64,000 bases of DNA from Hyphomicrobiales bacterium (GCA_025359045.1 JANYHN010000008.1:62001-126000); one strand, 5' to 3'. Shown: positions 28,269 to 38,762, counted from the first letter of the stretch. A program made the numbers and translations. Notes: generated from the letters alone by a model not told the origin.

Positions 28269-30113
28269 ATGCCAGTTTATCGTTCCAGAACCACCACCCA
28301 TGGCCGCAATATGGCGGGTGCTCGCGGCCTATGGCGCGCCACGGGCATGAAGGATGGTGATTTTGGCAAACCAATTATTGCTGTGGTCAACAGCTTCACG
28401 CAGTTTGTGCCGGGCCATGTGCATTTGAAAGATATGGGCCAATTGGTGGCGCGCGAGATTGAGGCAGCAGGCGGCGTGGCCAAAGAGTTTAACACCATTG
28501 CAGTCGATGACGGCATCGCCATGGGCCATGACGGCATGCTCTACTCCCTGCCCTCGCGCGAGATCATCGCGGACTCGGTTGAGTATATGGTCAATGCGCA
28601 TTGCGCCGACGCCATGGTTTGCATTTCCAATTGCGATAAGATTACGCCCGGCATGTTAATGGCTTCGATGCGCCTCAACATTCCGTCGGTGTTTGTTTCC
28701 GGCGGGCCGATGGAAGCTGGAAAATACCTCGCACCTTCAGGCAAAACCAAGGCGCTGGATTTGGTAGATGCCATGGTGGCTGCGGCTGATGATAAATATT
28801 CTGACGAAGAAGTTGAAACCATTGAACGCTCCGCCTGTCCCACCTGCGGGTCATGCTCTGGCATGTTTACGGCCAACTCGATGAATTGTTTGACTGAAGC
28901 GCTTGGTTTATCGTTGCCCGGCAATGGTTCAACCTTGGCTACGCATTCTGATCGCAAGCGCTTGTTCCTTGAGGCAGGTCATCTGATTGTTGATATTGCC
29001 AAGCGTTATTATGAGCAGAATGATGAAAGCGTGTTGCCGCGCAATGTGGCTTCGTTCAAAGCTTTTGAAAATGCCATGACGCTGGATATTGCAATGGGCG
29101 GTTCCACAAACACCGTACTGCATATTCTGGCTGCGGCCCATGAAGGTGGCATTCCGTTTACGATGGATGATATTGACCGTCTCTCGCGCGGTGTGCCTTG
29201 CATTTGCAAAGTGGCCCCCGCGAAATCCGATGTGCATATGGAAGATGTGCACCGCGCGGGTGGCATCATGTCGATTTTGGGCGAGTTGGAAAAAGGCGGC
29301 TTGATCCATACTGATTTGCCAACGGTTCATTCGGCCACTCTAGGTGCTGCAATCAACCATTGGGATGTCACGCGCAGCAACTCCAAAACAGTGCGCGACT
29401 TTTTCTTGGCGGCCCCAGGCGGCGTGCCATCTCAAACCGCATTCTCCCAATCGCGCCGCTGGGATGATCTTGACGTTGACCGCGAAGCGGGCGCAATCCG
29501 CTCGGTTGAACATGCCTTCTCGAAAGACGGCGGCCTCGCCGTGCTCAAAGGCAATATTGCTTTGGATGGCTGCATCGTTAAAACCGCTGGCGTTGACGAG
29601 TCCATCTTGAAATTCACTGGCCCTGCTGTTGTCTTTGAATCTCAAGACACAGCGGTGGCTGGCATTTTAAATGGTGACGTTAAAGCCGGTGATGTCGTTG
29701 TGATCCGATACGAAGGCCCACGCGGTGGGCCGGGCATGCAAGAGATGTTGTATCCAACAAGCTACATCAAATCCAAAGGCCTCGGCAAAGCTTGCGCGCT
29801 GATCACTGATGGCAGATTTTCTGGTGGCACATCGGGCCTCTCCATTGGGCATGTTTCACCTGAAGCAGAAGAAGGCGGTTTGATTGCGCTCGTCCACACA
29901 GGTGACACAATCGAGATCGACATTCCCAACCGCACAATCAATTTGGCCGTGGGCGAGGCCGAACTGGAAAAGCGACGTGCGATGCAATTGGCCAGAGGCA
30001 AACACGCGTGGACACCCATGAAATCCCGCCCCCGCAAAGTCACGCAAGCACTTCGCGCTTATGCAGCATTCGCCACGTCAGCGGCTAAAGGTGCGGTTCG
30101 CTTTGTTCCCTAA
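28269..30113 (+). CDS. ilvD: Dihydroxy-acid dehydratase
   Basis: [70 protein letters not shown]. Confidence 0.98.
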   Translation: MPVYRSRTTTHGRNMAGARGLWRATGMKDGDFGKPIIAVVNSFTQFVPGHVHLKDMGQLVAREIEAAGGVAKEFNTIAVDDGIAMGHDGMLYSLPSREIIADSVEYMVNAHCADAMVCISNCDKITPGMLMASMRLNIPSVFVSGGPMEAGKYLAPSGKTKALDLVDAMVAAADDKYSDEEVETIERSACPTCGSCSGMFTANSMNCLTEALGLSLPGNGSTLATHSDRKRLFLEAGHLIVDIAKRYYEQNDESVLPRNVASFKAFENAMTLDIAMGGSTNTVLHILAAAHEGGIPFTMDDIDRLSRGVPCICKVAPAKSDVHMEDVHRAGGIMSILGELEKGGLIHTDLPTVHSATLGAAINHWDVTRSNSKTVRDFFLAAPGGVPSQTAFSQSRRWDDLDVDREAGAIRSVEHAFSKDGGLAVLKGNIALDGCIVKTAGVDESILKFTGPAVVFESQDTAVAGILNGDVKAGDVVVIRYEGPRGGPGMQEMLYPTSYIKSKGLGKACALITDGRFSGGTSGLSIGHVSPEAEEGGLIALVHTGDTIEIDIPNRTINLAVGEAELEKRRAMQLARGKHAWTPMKSRPRKVTQALRAYAAFATSAAKGAVRFVP

Positions 30114-31117
30114 ACCCCATCCCGCCGCAGCGGCGTGGTCGAACAGTGTATCCCACCGCCATTTTTATGCATGGCGGCAAAGGGCACAGTGATCCATGAG
30201 ACGTGATGCTTGGCCAGACGGTCTAGGGTTTCGTTGGTGGCACCTTCGGGCATCAGTAATTTGCCAGGTGCTATAGCAAGCGAATTGTTGATCCATGAAT
30301 CATCAGCGGGACTGATCTCAATCAAGCGCACACCACGCGAATTTAAATCTTCCATAAATGAATAAGGCAAGCCAAAGGGATTGACCAAAGCCAGATCCTT
30401 ATCGATCATCAAGAATGATACATCGATATGAATATCATAGCCCGGCAATTCAACGATCAGCAGTTCAACGCCTTGGCGCTTCAGCACCTCGCCCACCTGC
30501 TCTGCCCCCTCGCGGTTAACACGCACGCCCACGCCAATGGCGCAGGTTTTATTGTTGATCCACGCAAAGCTGCCGCCTTCCATCACGCCCGTGCCTGAAA
30601 TGGTGCGCAAGATTGGCACGCCAATTTTGGCCAGCGTTCGGGTGATGGCCAGTTCCTCACCACGGCGGATGCGAGCACCCATGCGGCATACGATTGCGCC
30701 GCCTTTCACCATGATGAGCGGATCGCGTGTATAGCAAGATTTCAGCCGCGTATGATCAACGCCTTCAACATGATGCACCTCGATGCCTTCGCTCTCCAAA
30801 GCGCGCACCATGGCATCATGCTGGCTTTGCATCTTCGGAATATCGGGCGGCGTGTCTGACTGGAAATACCAGCCTTTTTCCATGTCACCAAAAGAACCAA
30901 TTTCGGCGATGCGTTTTTTAGGGTCCACGATTTTCATTTCGGGCCCCGGGCGGTGCACGAGGATGGAGCGGATCGTGCCTACATCATTATCAATCCCATA
31001 AACCTTGCCCCAATGGCGGTTAAGCTCGCTATCATCCTCGAAAGGCGGTGACGCATCAGCTGCGAACATCTTGATAGTTTGATTATAGACCCAGTGGGGA
31101 TTATTGCTGTTTGTCAT
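30110..31117 (-). CDS. Amidinotransferase / arginine deiminase-family protein
   Basis: [63 protein letters not shown]. Confidence 0.85.
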   Translation of the reverse strand: MTNSNNPHWVYNQTIKMFAADASPPFEDDSELNRHWGKVYGIDNDVGTIRSILVHRPGPEMKIVDPKKRIAEIGSFGDMEKGWYFQSDTPPDIPKMQSQHDAMVRALESEGIEVHHVEGVDHTRLKSCYTRDPLIMVKGGAIVCRMGARIRRGEELAITRTLAKIGVPILRTISGTGVMEGGSFAWINNKTCAIGVGVRVNREGAEQVGEVLKRQGVELLIVELPGYDIHIDVSFLMIDKDLALVNPFGLPYSFMEDLNSRGVRLIEISPADDSWINNSLAIAPGKLLMPEGATNETLDRLAKHHVSWITVPFAAMHKNGGGIHCSTTPLRRDGV

Positions 31118-31163
31118 GTTGCGCTAAATCTACACCAGCTGCGCACATGTCGCAAAGGAGAAA

Positions 31164-31239
31164 TGGTGGGCGATGCAGGATTCGAACCTGCGACCCGATG
31201 ATTAAGAGTCATCTGCTCTACCAACTGAGCTAATCGCCC
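31164..31239 (-). tRNA. tRNA-Lys (anticodon CTT), CCA encoded
   Basis: GGGCGATTAGCTCAGTTGGTAGAGCAGATGACTCTTAATCATCGGGTCGCAGGTTCGAATCCTGCATCGCCCACCA, full cloverleaf. Confidence 0.97.
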
Positions 31240-31441
31240 GCTCCATTCAGAGCGAAGGCCCCGCGAACAGCGAGGCCAATGAGGGGCGGTATAGGCAGGA
31301 AATTTAGGGTTTGCAAGCGCGGAAATGGGATGTCATTCTAGGTGCATTGAGGGCTGCAGCTTTGAATCCCTCAACGCCCGCCATTGCTATTCACGCCAAA
31401 ACCCCCGATAGTTTTTGTCAATCATATTGAGTGGAACATAA

Positions 31442-32428
31442 ATGAATTTGAGAACATTTGGACGAACAGGCAAATCTGTGAGCGAGATTGGCTTTGGCGC
31501 TTGGGCCATTGGCGCAAGTTGGGGCGAAGTTGACGACACGCAATCCATCGCTGCCCTGCACGCCAGTCTCGATAGCGGGGTTAATTTTATCGATACAGCC
31601 GATGTTTACGGCGATGGACATTCTGAAAGGCTGATTGCGGGCGTTGTAAAACAGCGCAGCGGCCCTGCCCCGTTCATTGCCACCAAAGCTGGCCGCCGTC
31701 TGCCAAAACAAATAGCGGAAGGTTATACAGAGGCCAATTTAAGAAGTTGGATTGACCGCAGCAGAACAAATCTTCAGATGGACACGTTGGATTTGGTGCA
31801 ACTTCATTGTCCACCCACAGCGCTTTATCAGAGTGCGGGTGTGTTTGATATTCTTGATACACTTAAAGCCGAGGGCAAGCTTCGCAATTATGGTGTGAGC
31901 GTGGAGCGCATTGATGAAGCGCTAAAGGCAATCACTTACCCCGGTGTGGTCAGTGTTCAAATTATTTTCAATATCTTTCGCCAGCGCGTGGCTGATGATT
32001 TTCTGCAAGCGGCCAAGCAGAGGAAGGTTGCTGTCATTGCGCGCGTTCCAATGGCCAGCGGATTGCTGACCGGAAAAATGAGGGCCGACACGAAATTTGA
32101 AGACACAGATCACCGCAAGTTTAACCGCAATGGCGAAGCTTTCGATATGGGCGAAACATTTTCAGGTGTTCCCTATGATGTGGCCTTGGCGGCGGTTGAG
32201 CGCATCAGGCCGCTGGTTGGGCACAACCAGACCATGGCACAATTTGCGCTGCGTTGGATTTTGATGTTCGATGGCATCACAGTGGCTATCCCTGGTGCCA
32301 AAACAATTGAGCAATCAGTTATGAACGCAAAGGCCAGTGAGTGTGACGCTCTTTCGCCAGACACGATGGCGGCTCTCAAGGCGATTTATGATGAGGATAT
32401 CAAGCCGCATGTTCATAACCGATGGTGA
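31442..32428 (+). CDS. Aldo/keto reductase
   Basis: GFGAWAIGASWG, NFIDTADVYGDGHSERLI, FALRWILMFDGITVAIPGAKTIEQ. Confidence 0.93.
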   Translation: MNLRTFGRTGKSVSEIGFGAWAIGASWGEVDDTQSIAALHASLDSGVNFIDTADVYGDGHSERLIAGVVKQRSGPAPFIATKAGRRLPKQIAEGYTEANLRSWIDRSRTNLQMDTLDLVQLHCPPTALYQSAGVFDILDTLKAEGKLRNYGVSVERIDEALKAITYPGVVSVQIIFNIFRQRVADDFLQAAKQRKVAVIARVPMASGLLTGKMRADTKFEDTDHRKFNRNGEAFDMGETFSGVPYDVALAAVERIRPLVGHNQTMAQFALRWILMFDGITVAIPGAKTIEQSVMNAKASECDALSPDTMAALKAIYDEDIKPHVHNRW

Positions 32429-32530
32429 TTCCGGCCCAATGATTGGCGGTGTTTGTAAGAAATTTGGCCTTGGCAAGCGCGGAAATTGTTTTCGGTTTAA
32501 GTGACCACGCAGGCCAAATTTCGCTATTTG

Positions 32531-32749
32531 TTATTTTCCAGACGCGTTTAAAATTTGCGCTCCGGCTGGTGGCAGAGGCTGTGGATTCAACGTCACTGCT
32601 GAACCCGAACGCTGCGTGTTAATGGCACCTTGAATGCTGTTTTGTGCATTCAAGTGATATTTGCCCGGAGGTTCAGGCTGCGGGTTAAAAGCCCAACATG
32701 CCGTTGCGGCTAAATTGGCGAATATTAAAGCGAGGATCATGCGTTTCAT
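32531..32749 (-). CDS. Small secreted protein with two NPQP(E/L)PP motifs
   Basis: MKRMILALIFANLAATACWA signal, then FNPQPEPPGK...TLNPQPLPPAGAQILNASGK. Confidence 0.6.
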   Translation of the reverse strand: MKRMILALIFANLAATACWAFNPQPEPPGKYHLNAQNSIQGAINTQRSGSAVTLNPQPLPPAGAQILNASGK

Positions 32750-32879
32750 CGTGTTTCTCCTTGTTGAGTTTTAAGGTGAACCCGATGTGCCAGACCGCGG
32801 CTGAACTGCAGGTGAGGTGCGTGTTCAGGTGGGGTTCAGGATGGGCGATTGAAGTTTCGTACTGAATTCGGAACTGCAC

Positions 32880-32916
32880 TTTTCCCTCTCGCCCGCACTC
32901 GTGGGAAGAGGGAAAA
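32880..32916. terminator. Intergenic hairpin (candidate terminator of leuA)
   Basis: tttccctctcgcccgcactcgtgggaagagggaaa. Confidence 0.5.
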
Positions 32917-32920
32917 AGGG

Positions 32921-34588
32921 TTAGCGCTTGATGGCGCGGTTTACGCCGCTGACTACGGCTTTGAGGCTGGCGACCACGATGTTTTTGTCGATGCCGACGC
33001 CGAATAGAGTTGTGCCATTTGCCAGGCGGAATTCGACATAGGCGATGGCCGCTGCGTTGGCGCCAACACCCATGATGTGTTCGCGGTAATCAACGAGATC
33101 GAAGGCCAGCCCGCTTTCTTTTTTCAAAGCATCTACAAAGCCGTCCACCGGGCCGTTACCATGGCCTTTGATGGTTTTGGGCTTGCCGTCCACCATCAGT
33201 TTAGCGGTGATGGGTTGGTCGCCGTGGTCGCTCGTCGCGTGGTGTTCTATGAATTTATATTTGCCGTTGCCTTCGAGATATTCAGCCTCGAATGCGCTCC
33301 ACAAGCGGTCTGCTGCAACTTCAACGCCCTCCCCGTCCGCGATTTGCTGCACGACTTTGGAGAATTCGATTTGCAGGCGGCGCGGCAGGTCTATGCCGTG
33401 TTCGGTTTCCATGAGATAGGCGATGCCGCCCTTACCGCTTTGGCTGTTGATGCGCACCACGGCTTCGTAGCTGCGGCCCAAATCCATTGGGTCAATCGGC
33501 AGATATGGCACTTCCCATAGCGGCTGATTGCTGGCCTTCATGGCTTTGAAGCCTTTGTTGATGGCATCCTGATGTGAACCTGAAAACGCAGTGAAGACAA
33601 GCTCGCCTGCGTAGGGGTGGCGCGGGTGGATGGGCAGCTGATTGCAATATTCGGCCATGCGCACCAGGTCATTCACATTGGAAATATCCAGTTGCGGATC
33701 AATGCCTTGGCTGAACATGTTCATAGCCAGGGTTATGATATCCACATTGCCGGTGCGTTCGCCATTGCCGAAAAGCGTTCCTTCAACACGGTCAGCGCCC
33801 GCCATCAGGCCCAGCTCGGTTGCAGCCACCGCGCAGCCGCGATCATTATGGGCGTGAAGGGAATAGATAATGCTGTCGCGGTTTTTGATATTGCCGACTG
33901 ACCATTCGATTTGATCGGCGTGAATGTTTGGCGTTGCCGCCTCCACAGTGAATGGCAGATTGAGGATCAGGCGTTGGCGTGGTGTGGGCTCAATGACATC
34001 CATAACCGCCTCGCAGATTTCTTTTGAGAAATCGAGCTCGGTGCCCATGAAGCTTTCGGGGGAATATTGAAAGCGGATGGCCTGTTTCATGCCGCTCTCA
34101 TCCGTCATTTTGCGGATCAGCTTGGCTGCACCCACGGCGATATCACGAATTCCAGCGCGGTCTTTTTGAAACACCACGCGGCGTTGCAGTTCCGACGTGG
34201 AATTATAGAAATGCACAATAGCGTGTTTAGCTCCATTGATGCCTTCAAAGGTGCGGCGGATCAAATCTTCGCGACATTGCACAAGAACTTGGATCGTTAC
34301 ATCGTCGGGGATCAAATGATGATCGATCAAGTGGCGGCAGAAATCAAAGTCCGTCTGGCTGGCGGAGGGGAATCCGATTTCAATTTCTTTGAATCCCATT
34401 TTAACGAGCGCGTTCCACATGCGGATTTTGCGGTCGGGGCCCATAGGCTCGATGAGGCTTTGATTACCATCGCGCAAATCGACGCTGCACCAGATGGGCG
34501 GGCTTGTGATTTGAGCCGTTGGCCATTTGCGGTTTGGCAAGTCGACGGGCGCGAAGGCGCGGTATTTTTGGGTAGGATTGATCATCAT
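32921..34588 (-). CDS. leuA: 2-isopropylmalate synthase
   Basis: PIWCSVDLRDGNQSLIEPM, SLHAHNDRGCAVAATELGLMAGADRVEGTLFGNGERTGNVDI. Confidence 0.97.
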   Translation of the reverse strand: MMINPTQKYRAFAPVDLPNRKWPTAQITSPPIWCSVDLRDGNQSLIEPMGPDRKIRMWNALVKMGFKEIEIGFPSASQTDFDFCRHLIDHHLIPDDVTIQVLVQCREDLIRRTFEGINGAKHAIVHFYNSTSELQRRVVFQKDRAGIRDIAVGAAKLIRKMTDESGMKQAIRFQYSPESFMGTELDFSKEICEAVMDVIEPTPRQRLILNLPFTVEAATPNIHADQIEWSVGNIKNRDSIIYSLHAHNDRGCAVAATELGLMAGADRVEGTLFGNGERTGNVDIITLAMNMFSQGIDPQLDISNVNDLVRMAEYCNQLPIHPRHPYAGELVFTAFSGSHQDAINKGFKAMKASNQPLWEVPYLPIDPMDLGRSYEAVVRINSQSGKGGIAYLMETEHGIDLPRRLQIEFSKVVQQIADGEGVEVAADRLWSAFEAEYLEGNGKYKFIEHHATSDHGDQPITAKLMVDGKPKTIKGHGNGPVDGFVDALKKESGLAFDLVDYREHIMGVGANAAAIAYVEFRLANGTTLFGVGIDKNIVVASLKAVVSGVNRAIKR

Positions 34589-34632
34589 GATATTTATGTC
34601 TCGTTCTGCTTATTTCGGGTGATTTATGCGTT

Positions 34633-34674
34633 CCCCTGCAGAGCCTGGGCGAACGCCCAAAAGGCCCTCAGGGG
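34633..34674 (-). promoter_or_regulatory. Leader RNA hairpin upstream of leuA
   Basis: cccctgagggccttttgggcgttcgcccaggctctgcagggg on the minus strand, long imperfect stem directly after the Leu-rich leader ORF. Confidence 0.65.
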
Positions 34675-34715
34675 CTGATAAGCAGAAGCTTCAGTGATTT
34701 TGCGTTCGACGACAT
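34668..34715 (-). CDS. leuL: leuA leader peptide MSSNAKSLKLLLISP
   Basis: ATG TCG TCG AAC GCA AAA TCA CTG AAG CTT CTG CTT ATC AGC CCC TGA; four Leu codons among five before an Ile codon. Confidence 0.75.
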   Translation of the reverse strand: MSSNAKSLKLLLISP

Positions 34716-34843
34716 GGAGACTATGTATCGCAATTTGGCGCTTAAGGCAAATTTTAACCACGGGGTTGTGGTGGCCACAGACTCGGCTTAGTTTTGTCAC
34801 AGTTTACCAGCATAGAACGGCCATCAATTTTCGGGAATCAATT

Positions 34844-35089
34844 ATGATCAAGACACTTTCTTATGCCGCTGCTTTCAGCATGGTTTTTGGCGCGGGCGCT
34901 ATGGCTGGCACTTGCCAAGATGATGTTGCAAAAATCGATGCCGCATTGAAGACGGCCACTCTTGATGCCGATGTTAAGACCGAAGTGAATGATCTGCGCG
35001 AGCAAGCAGTGCAGCTGTGCGGCGCTGGCAATGAAAAAGAAGGCGTTGATGTAACCGCCCAAGCCAAGGCCCTTCTCGGCGTCGAGTGA
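34844..35089 (+). CDS. Small exported hypothetical protein
   Basis: MIKTLSYAAAFSMVFGAGAMAGTCQDDVAKIDAALKTATLDADVKTEVNDLREQAVQLCGAG; start inside ORF 34694-35089. Confidence 0.65.
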   Translation: MIKTLSYAAAFSMVFGAGAMAGTCQDDVAKIDAALKTATLDADVKTEVNDLREQAVQLCGAGNEKEGVDVTAQAKALLGVE

Positions 35090-35518
35090 TTAGGCTGCGA
35101 AGGCCAAAACTGCACTGATTAATGCTAACACTGCACCGGTAATCGCAATGTGAGATAACATTTTTGCGCGTCCCATTAGCGCGGTGTTTCCGGTTGCGAG
35201 CATTTGTTTGACAGTGGCGCGGGCTGCGAAATGGCAGACCACAAAAATTAGAACGAACGTCAGCTTGACGTGAAACCATTTGCTCACTCCGGCCATGCTG
35301 CCCAGATTGGCCAGCAGCAATCCGCCCGTGATCAAAATGACGATCACAGCTGCGTCATGATATTTGCGGTTGGCGAGGCGGCCCATTGCGAGACCCTTTG
35401 CGATATCGCCACTTTGGGACTTTGCCGTGCCCAAATTCACAATGTTCGAAATACCGATGCCGATGCCGATTGCTATTGCCAGAAGATGAAGCGCTAATAT
35501 TAGTTGGTGATAGCTCAC
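35090..35518 (-). CDS. Integral membrane hypothetical protein (CopD-like topology)
   Basis: Four hydrophobic helices; HHLxxxAIGIGIG, WFHVKLTFVLIFVVCHF. Confidence 0.6.
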   Translation of the reverse strand: MSYHQLILALHLLAIAIGIGIGISNIVNLGTAKSQSGDIAKGLAMGRLANRKYHDAAVIVILITGGLLLANLGSMAGVSKWFHVKLTFVLIFVVCHFAARATVKQMLATGNTALMGRAKMLSHIAITGAVLALISAVLAFAA

Positions 35519-36447
35519 AGATCAATTTCCCCACTCATCATGCGCACAGCAGAACCGCCAACGCGAACGGCAGTGAGTTTGCCAGATTTCACATCGGCTT
35601 CAAGTTTTAAATCGGATGGGCGGCCCATTTCATAGCCCTGCTCCAATTGCCACATGTGCGTTCCGTCCTTGAGGTTTTCAGCTTTCAGTAATTGTGCTGC
35701 CAGCAAGGCCGTAGCTGAACCTGTGGCAGGGTCTTCTGGAATGCCGCCTGTGGGCGAATACATGCGGGAGCGGAACGCCGCATTTGGGCCATTGCCACCG
35801 CGCGTGTAGATATAGGCGGCGTCGGCTGTTCCGCCCAAAGGCTTGAGAAGATCAGACCAATAGGGTTCGCGCACTTGAGATTTTTCTAATGCTGCGCGGG
35901 TTTTGACAGGCACATAGAAGAAACGTGGGCCGCCTTCCAAACTGGTGATGCTATGGCCATCAAAGCCAATATCTTCTGGCTCAAGATTGACCGCTTTTGC
36001 CGTATCGCCAATTGAGGGTAAACCAATATCGACAATAAATGGCACAACAGGTGCTGTGAAGATTCCGGAACAATGATCAGCAATGCGGGTAACTTTGACT
36101 GGAGTTAAACCCGCCTTGAGCTCGAGGCGGATTTCAGTCGAGATCGTGCAGCCCGGCTTATTGTTTAGTTCAGCTAACAATATCGCAGTGCCTAATGTGG
36201 GGTGGCCTGCAAATGGCATTTCACCTCCCGGATAGAAGATGCGCACTTTGGCCGTGTTGTTGGAGCTTTCAGGCCTCATCACAAATGTGGTCTCAGAAAG
36301 ATTGAATTCTTTCGTAATTGTTTGCATTTGCTCCGTGGACAGATGATCCGCGCCCAGAACAACAGCCAGTGGATTGCCCGCAAATTTACGGGTGGTGAAA
36401 ACATCAAGTGTGTGGAATTTGAGTTTCATGATGGTAGGAAACTGCAA
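35515..36447 (-). CDS. PhzF family isomerase
   Basis: LDVFTTRKFAGNPLAVVLGA, EMPFAGHPTLGTAILL, EDPATGSATALLAAQLL. Confidence 0.92.
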   Translation of the reverse strand: MQFPTIMKLKFHTLDVFTTRKFAGNPLAVVLGADHLSTEQMQTITKEFNLSETTFVMRPESSNNTAKVRIFYPGGEMPFAGHPTLGTAILLAELNNKPGCTISTEIRLELKAGLTPVKVTRIADHCSGIFTAPVVPFIVDIGLPSIGDTAKAVNLEPEDIGFDGHSITSLEGGPRFFYVPVKTRAALEKSQVREPYWSDLLKPLGGTADAAYIYTRGGNGPNAAFRSRMYSPTGGIPEDPATGSATALLAAQLLKAENLKDGTHMWQLEQGYEMGRPSDLKLEADVKSGKLTAVRVGGSAVRMMSGEIDL

Positions 36448-36495
36448 TTAATTTCGAAACGCGGCAAGCAAAACATTGTGCCGATTGTTATGATC

Positions 36496-37248
36496 TTACA
36501 GCATGTGCATCAATGCATCATAGATCAACTTCAACGAAACGAGCAGCAAAGCGATTTCGACCGCTTTGAAGAATGGGCCTTCTGGTAAAATCTTGGTGAG
36601 TTTAAAACCAGCCCATGCACCGAACAAAGCCATAGGCACAAGATAAAGACATTTTTCCAAACTGATTAAGTTTATTTGGCCCAAGAACCAGTAGGGTGGA
36701 AGTTTCAAGGCGTTGATGATCGCAAACGCAATCGTCGAGGTGCCAGCATATTTCATTTTGCTGAGACGTTGCGGCAGCACATACATTTGAAATGGAATGC
36801 CGCCTGCATGCGCCACAAAGCTGGTGAATCCTGCAATAGTGCCCCAAAAGAGACCGCGCGGCACGTCGGCTGGTTTGGCCTCAACTTCTTTTTTCTTGCT
36901 CTTGATATAAAGATCGACCGAATACCAAACGCCAATTGCGCCGACGATCAGTTTGACCAAATCATCGCTATTGAATTGTGCGGTGGCCCAACCAATGCCG
37001 ATGCCGATGGTGGCTGCAAAAACCATGATCTTGATGTTCCAAAGATCATAATCTTTTCGGTAAAGCCAAAGGCCATAAAGATCGCTGATGACATAAAGCG
37101 GAAGCAACAGTCCAGCGGCAACCACTGGTGAGATCACTTGGGCTAGTATTGGAACTGCTAAAATGCCGATCCCAGGCACACCGCCTTTTGATGCACCGAC
37201 CACAAATGTTGCAACGGATGCGAATATCCAGAAGAGTGTCGTGTCCAT
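36496..37248 (-). CDS. TauE/SafE family sulfite exporter-like permease
   Basis: VGASKGGVPGIGILAVPILAQVISPVVAAGLLLPLYVISDLYGLWLYR; multi-TM. Confidence 0.85.
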   Translation of the reverse strand: MDTTLFWIFASVATFVVGASKGGVPGIGILAVPILAQVISPVVAAGLLLPLYVISDLYGLWLYRKDYDLWNIKIMVFAATIGIGIGWATAQFNSDDLVKLIVGAIGVWYSVDLYIKSKKKEVEAKPADVPRGLFWGTIAGFTSFVAHAGGIPFQMYVLPQRLSKMKYAGTSTIAFAIINALKLPPYWFLGQINLISLEKCLYLVPMALFGAWAGFKLTKILPEGPFFKAVEIALLLVSLKLIYDALMHML

Positions 37249-37761
37249 TTACTCTGCTGCTAATTTCAATGTTGCATGTTCAAGTTTTAGAAATGTACAA
37301 AGCTGCTCGACGACGAAATTATGGTCTTCACGTTGCGGAATACCAGATACTGTTATTGTTCCGACGACACCAACATTTTTGATGATGATTGGGAAGCATC
37401 CACCATGTGGTGCGACGTCAATGGGGTTAAATCCCTGAGCCTCGTTCAGCACTTTGCCATTTTGCGCAAGCTCGCGCCCGATGTGATAGGAGCTTTTATG
37501 TTTCAGCATCACGATATTGATTTTGCGTTGAACCCAATTTTCGTTTTCGGGCACACTGCCGGGCAAAGCTGTGAAAAACAATTTTCGACCTGAAACTCGA
37601 ATATCGATCACGAAGGGATGCTTCTTGGCAATGGCTGCTGCGCGCATGGCTTGCCCGAGTGTCCAAGCGTCTTCTTCTGAAAATGTTGAGAATTGCAATT
37701 TTTCTTCTTGGATTTTGAGTTGGGCAATATCGTCTTCGAGACTCACGGGCTTTGGCTCCAT
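37249..37761 (-). CDS. UPF0303/HbpS-like heme-degrading domain protein
   Basis: VIDIRVSGRKLFFTALPGSVPENENWVQRKINIVMLKHKSSYHIG, APHGGCFPIIIKNVGVVGTITVSGIPQREDH. Confidence 0.8.
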   Translation of the reverse strand: MEPKPVSLEDDIAQLKIQEEKLQFSTFSEEDAWTLGQAMRAAAIAKKHPFVIDIRVSGRKLFFTALPGSVPENENWVQRKINIVMLKHKSSYHIGRELAQNGKVLNEAQGFNPIDVAPHGGCFPIIIKNVGVVGTITVSGIPQREDHNFVVEQLCTFLKLEHATLKLAAE

Positions 37762-37998
37762 TCTATTGATCGCCAGTTTGTCTCATTCTTTCCACAAAGG
37801 CCATATGCCAAATAGAGTGGCGAGTTTTTCGCACCGTAGAAACAAGCGACTTACCAAATCGTAACCTGTTTGCCGCCTTTTAAACAAAATTAAAAGCGAT
37901 TAGGCTGTGTCGACGGGGTGAATCAGGACTTCACAACGGAACGAGCACCGGGCCTTACGGCGGCGGGCGGGCCACACTCAATTATAAGGAATTCCTAA

Positions 37999-38712
37999 AT
38001 GTCCAAAACTTTACGCAATATGTCACTGGCTGTGGCTCTGATGGTTCTTTCTGCGCCTATGCTTGGCACAGAGGTACAGGCCAAGGACAGCTTTATGAAG
38101 GCTTGCTCTACCAAGTTTAAAGCTGCCAAAGCAGCTAATACGCCAGAAGGCAACATGAAGTGGACAGATTTCATGAAAAGCCAGTGTGCTGCAGATGCGG
38201 CAGCGGCTGAGCCTGCACCAGCTGCTCCAGCCACGCCTATGGTAAAACCAGCCAAGGCTGCAAAAGTTGTGGCACCAGCTGCCGCTGCGACAACGGTTGC
38301 CACTCCTTCAGGCAGCTTTATGCAAAATTGCTCGGCCGCTTGGAAAGATTTGAAAGCCAAGAACGCAGTGCCAGCTGGCATGGCGTGGAAAGACTTCGTT
38401 GCGGCTAAGTGCGTTGTTGCCGGGGCAGCTGCTCCAGCAGTCACACCTGTTTCTGTAAAGAAAAAGCCGGCCGCCGTTGACACCACGATGGACGCAACTC
38501 CTGCTGAGCCCACAGATGCTGCAAATACTGAACCACTGAAGACCGTGGATAAGAACGGCAAGGCCTTCACACCAGGCCAAATGGCCGCCCACCAACGCGC
38601 CCGCGATTGCGGCGCCAAGTGGCGGGCCAACAAGCCAGCGTTCTCTGCTCAATACGGCACATGGCCTAAGTATTGGTCAGCTTGCAACACTGAGATGAAG
38701 GCTGCTCAGTAA
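37999..38712 (+). CDS. Exported Ala/Pro-rich protein with three Cys-containing repeat units
   Basis: Units SFMKACSTKFKAAK..MKWTDFMKSQC, SFMQNCSAAWKDLK..MAWKDFVAAKC, RARDCGAKWRANK..TWPKYWSAC. Confidence 0.65.
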   Translation: MSKTLRNMSLAVALMVLSAPMLGTEVQAKDSFMKACSTKFKAAKAANTPEGNMKWTDFMKSQCAADAAAAEPAPAAPATPMVKPAKAAKVVAPAAAATTVATPSGSFMQNCSAAWKDLKAKNAVPAGMAWKDFVAAKCVVAGAAAPAVTPVSVKKKPAAVDTTMDATPAEPTDAANTEPLKTVDKNGKAFTPGQMAAHQRARDCGAKWRANKPAFSAQYGTWPKYWSACNTEMKAAQ

Positions 38713-38734
38713 TTTACAATTATAATTTTTGAGG

Positions 38735-38762
38735 AAAGGCTCCCGTTTGGGGGCCTTTTTTC
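38735..38762 (+). terminator. Rho-independent terminator
   Basis: aaaggctcccgtttgggggccttttttc. Confidence 0.8.

Noticed and set aside
31164-31239. tRNA-Lys as an integration site for a genomic island
   Set aside because: No integrase, no direct repeat of the tRNA 3' end noticed and ordinary metabolic genes on both sides
34067-34678. 203-aa plus-strand ORF
   Set aside because: Antisense to leuA and its leader; no domain
37995-38633. 212-aa minus-strand ORF, Ala/Val-rich
   Set aside because: Antisense shadow of the 37999-38712 exported protein; low-complexity composition mirrors the Ala/Pro-rich coding strand
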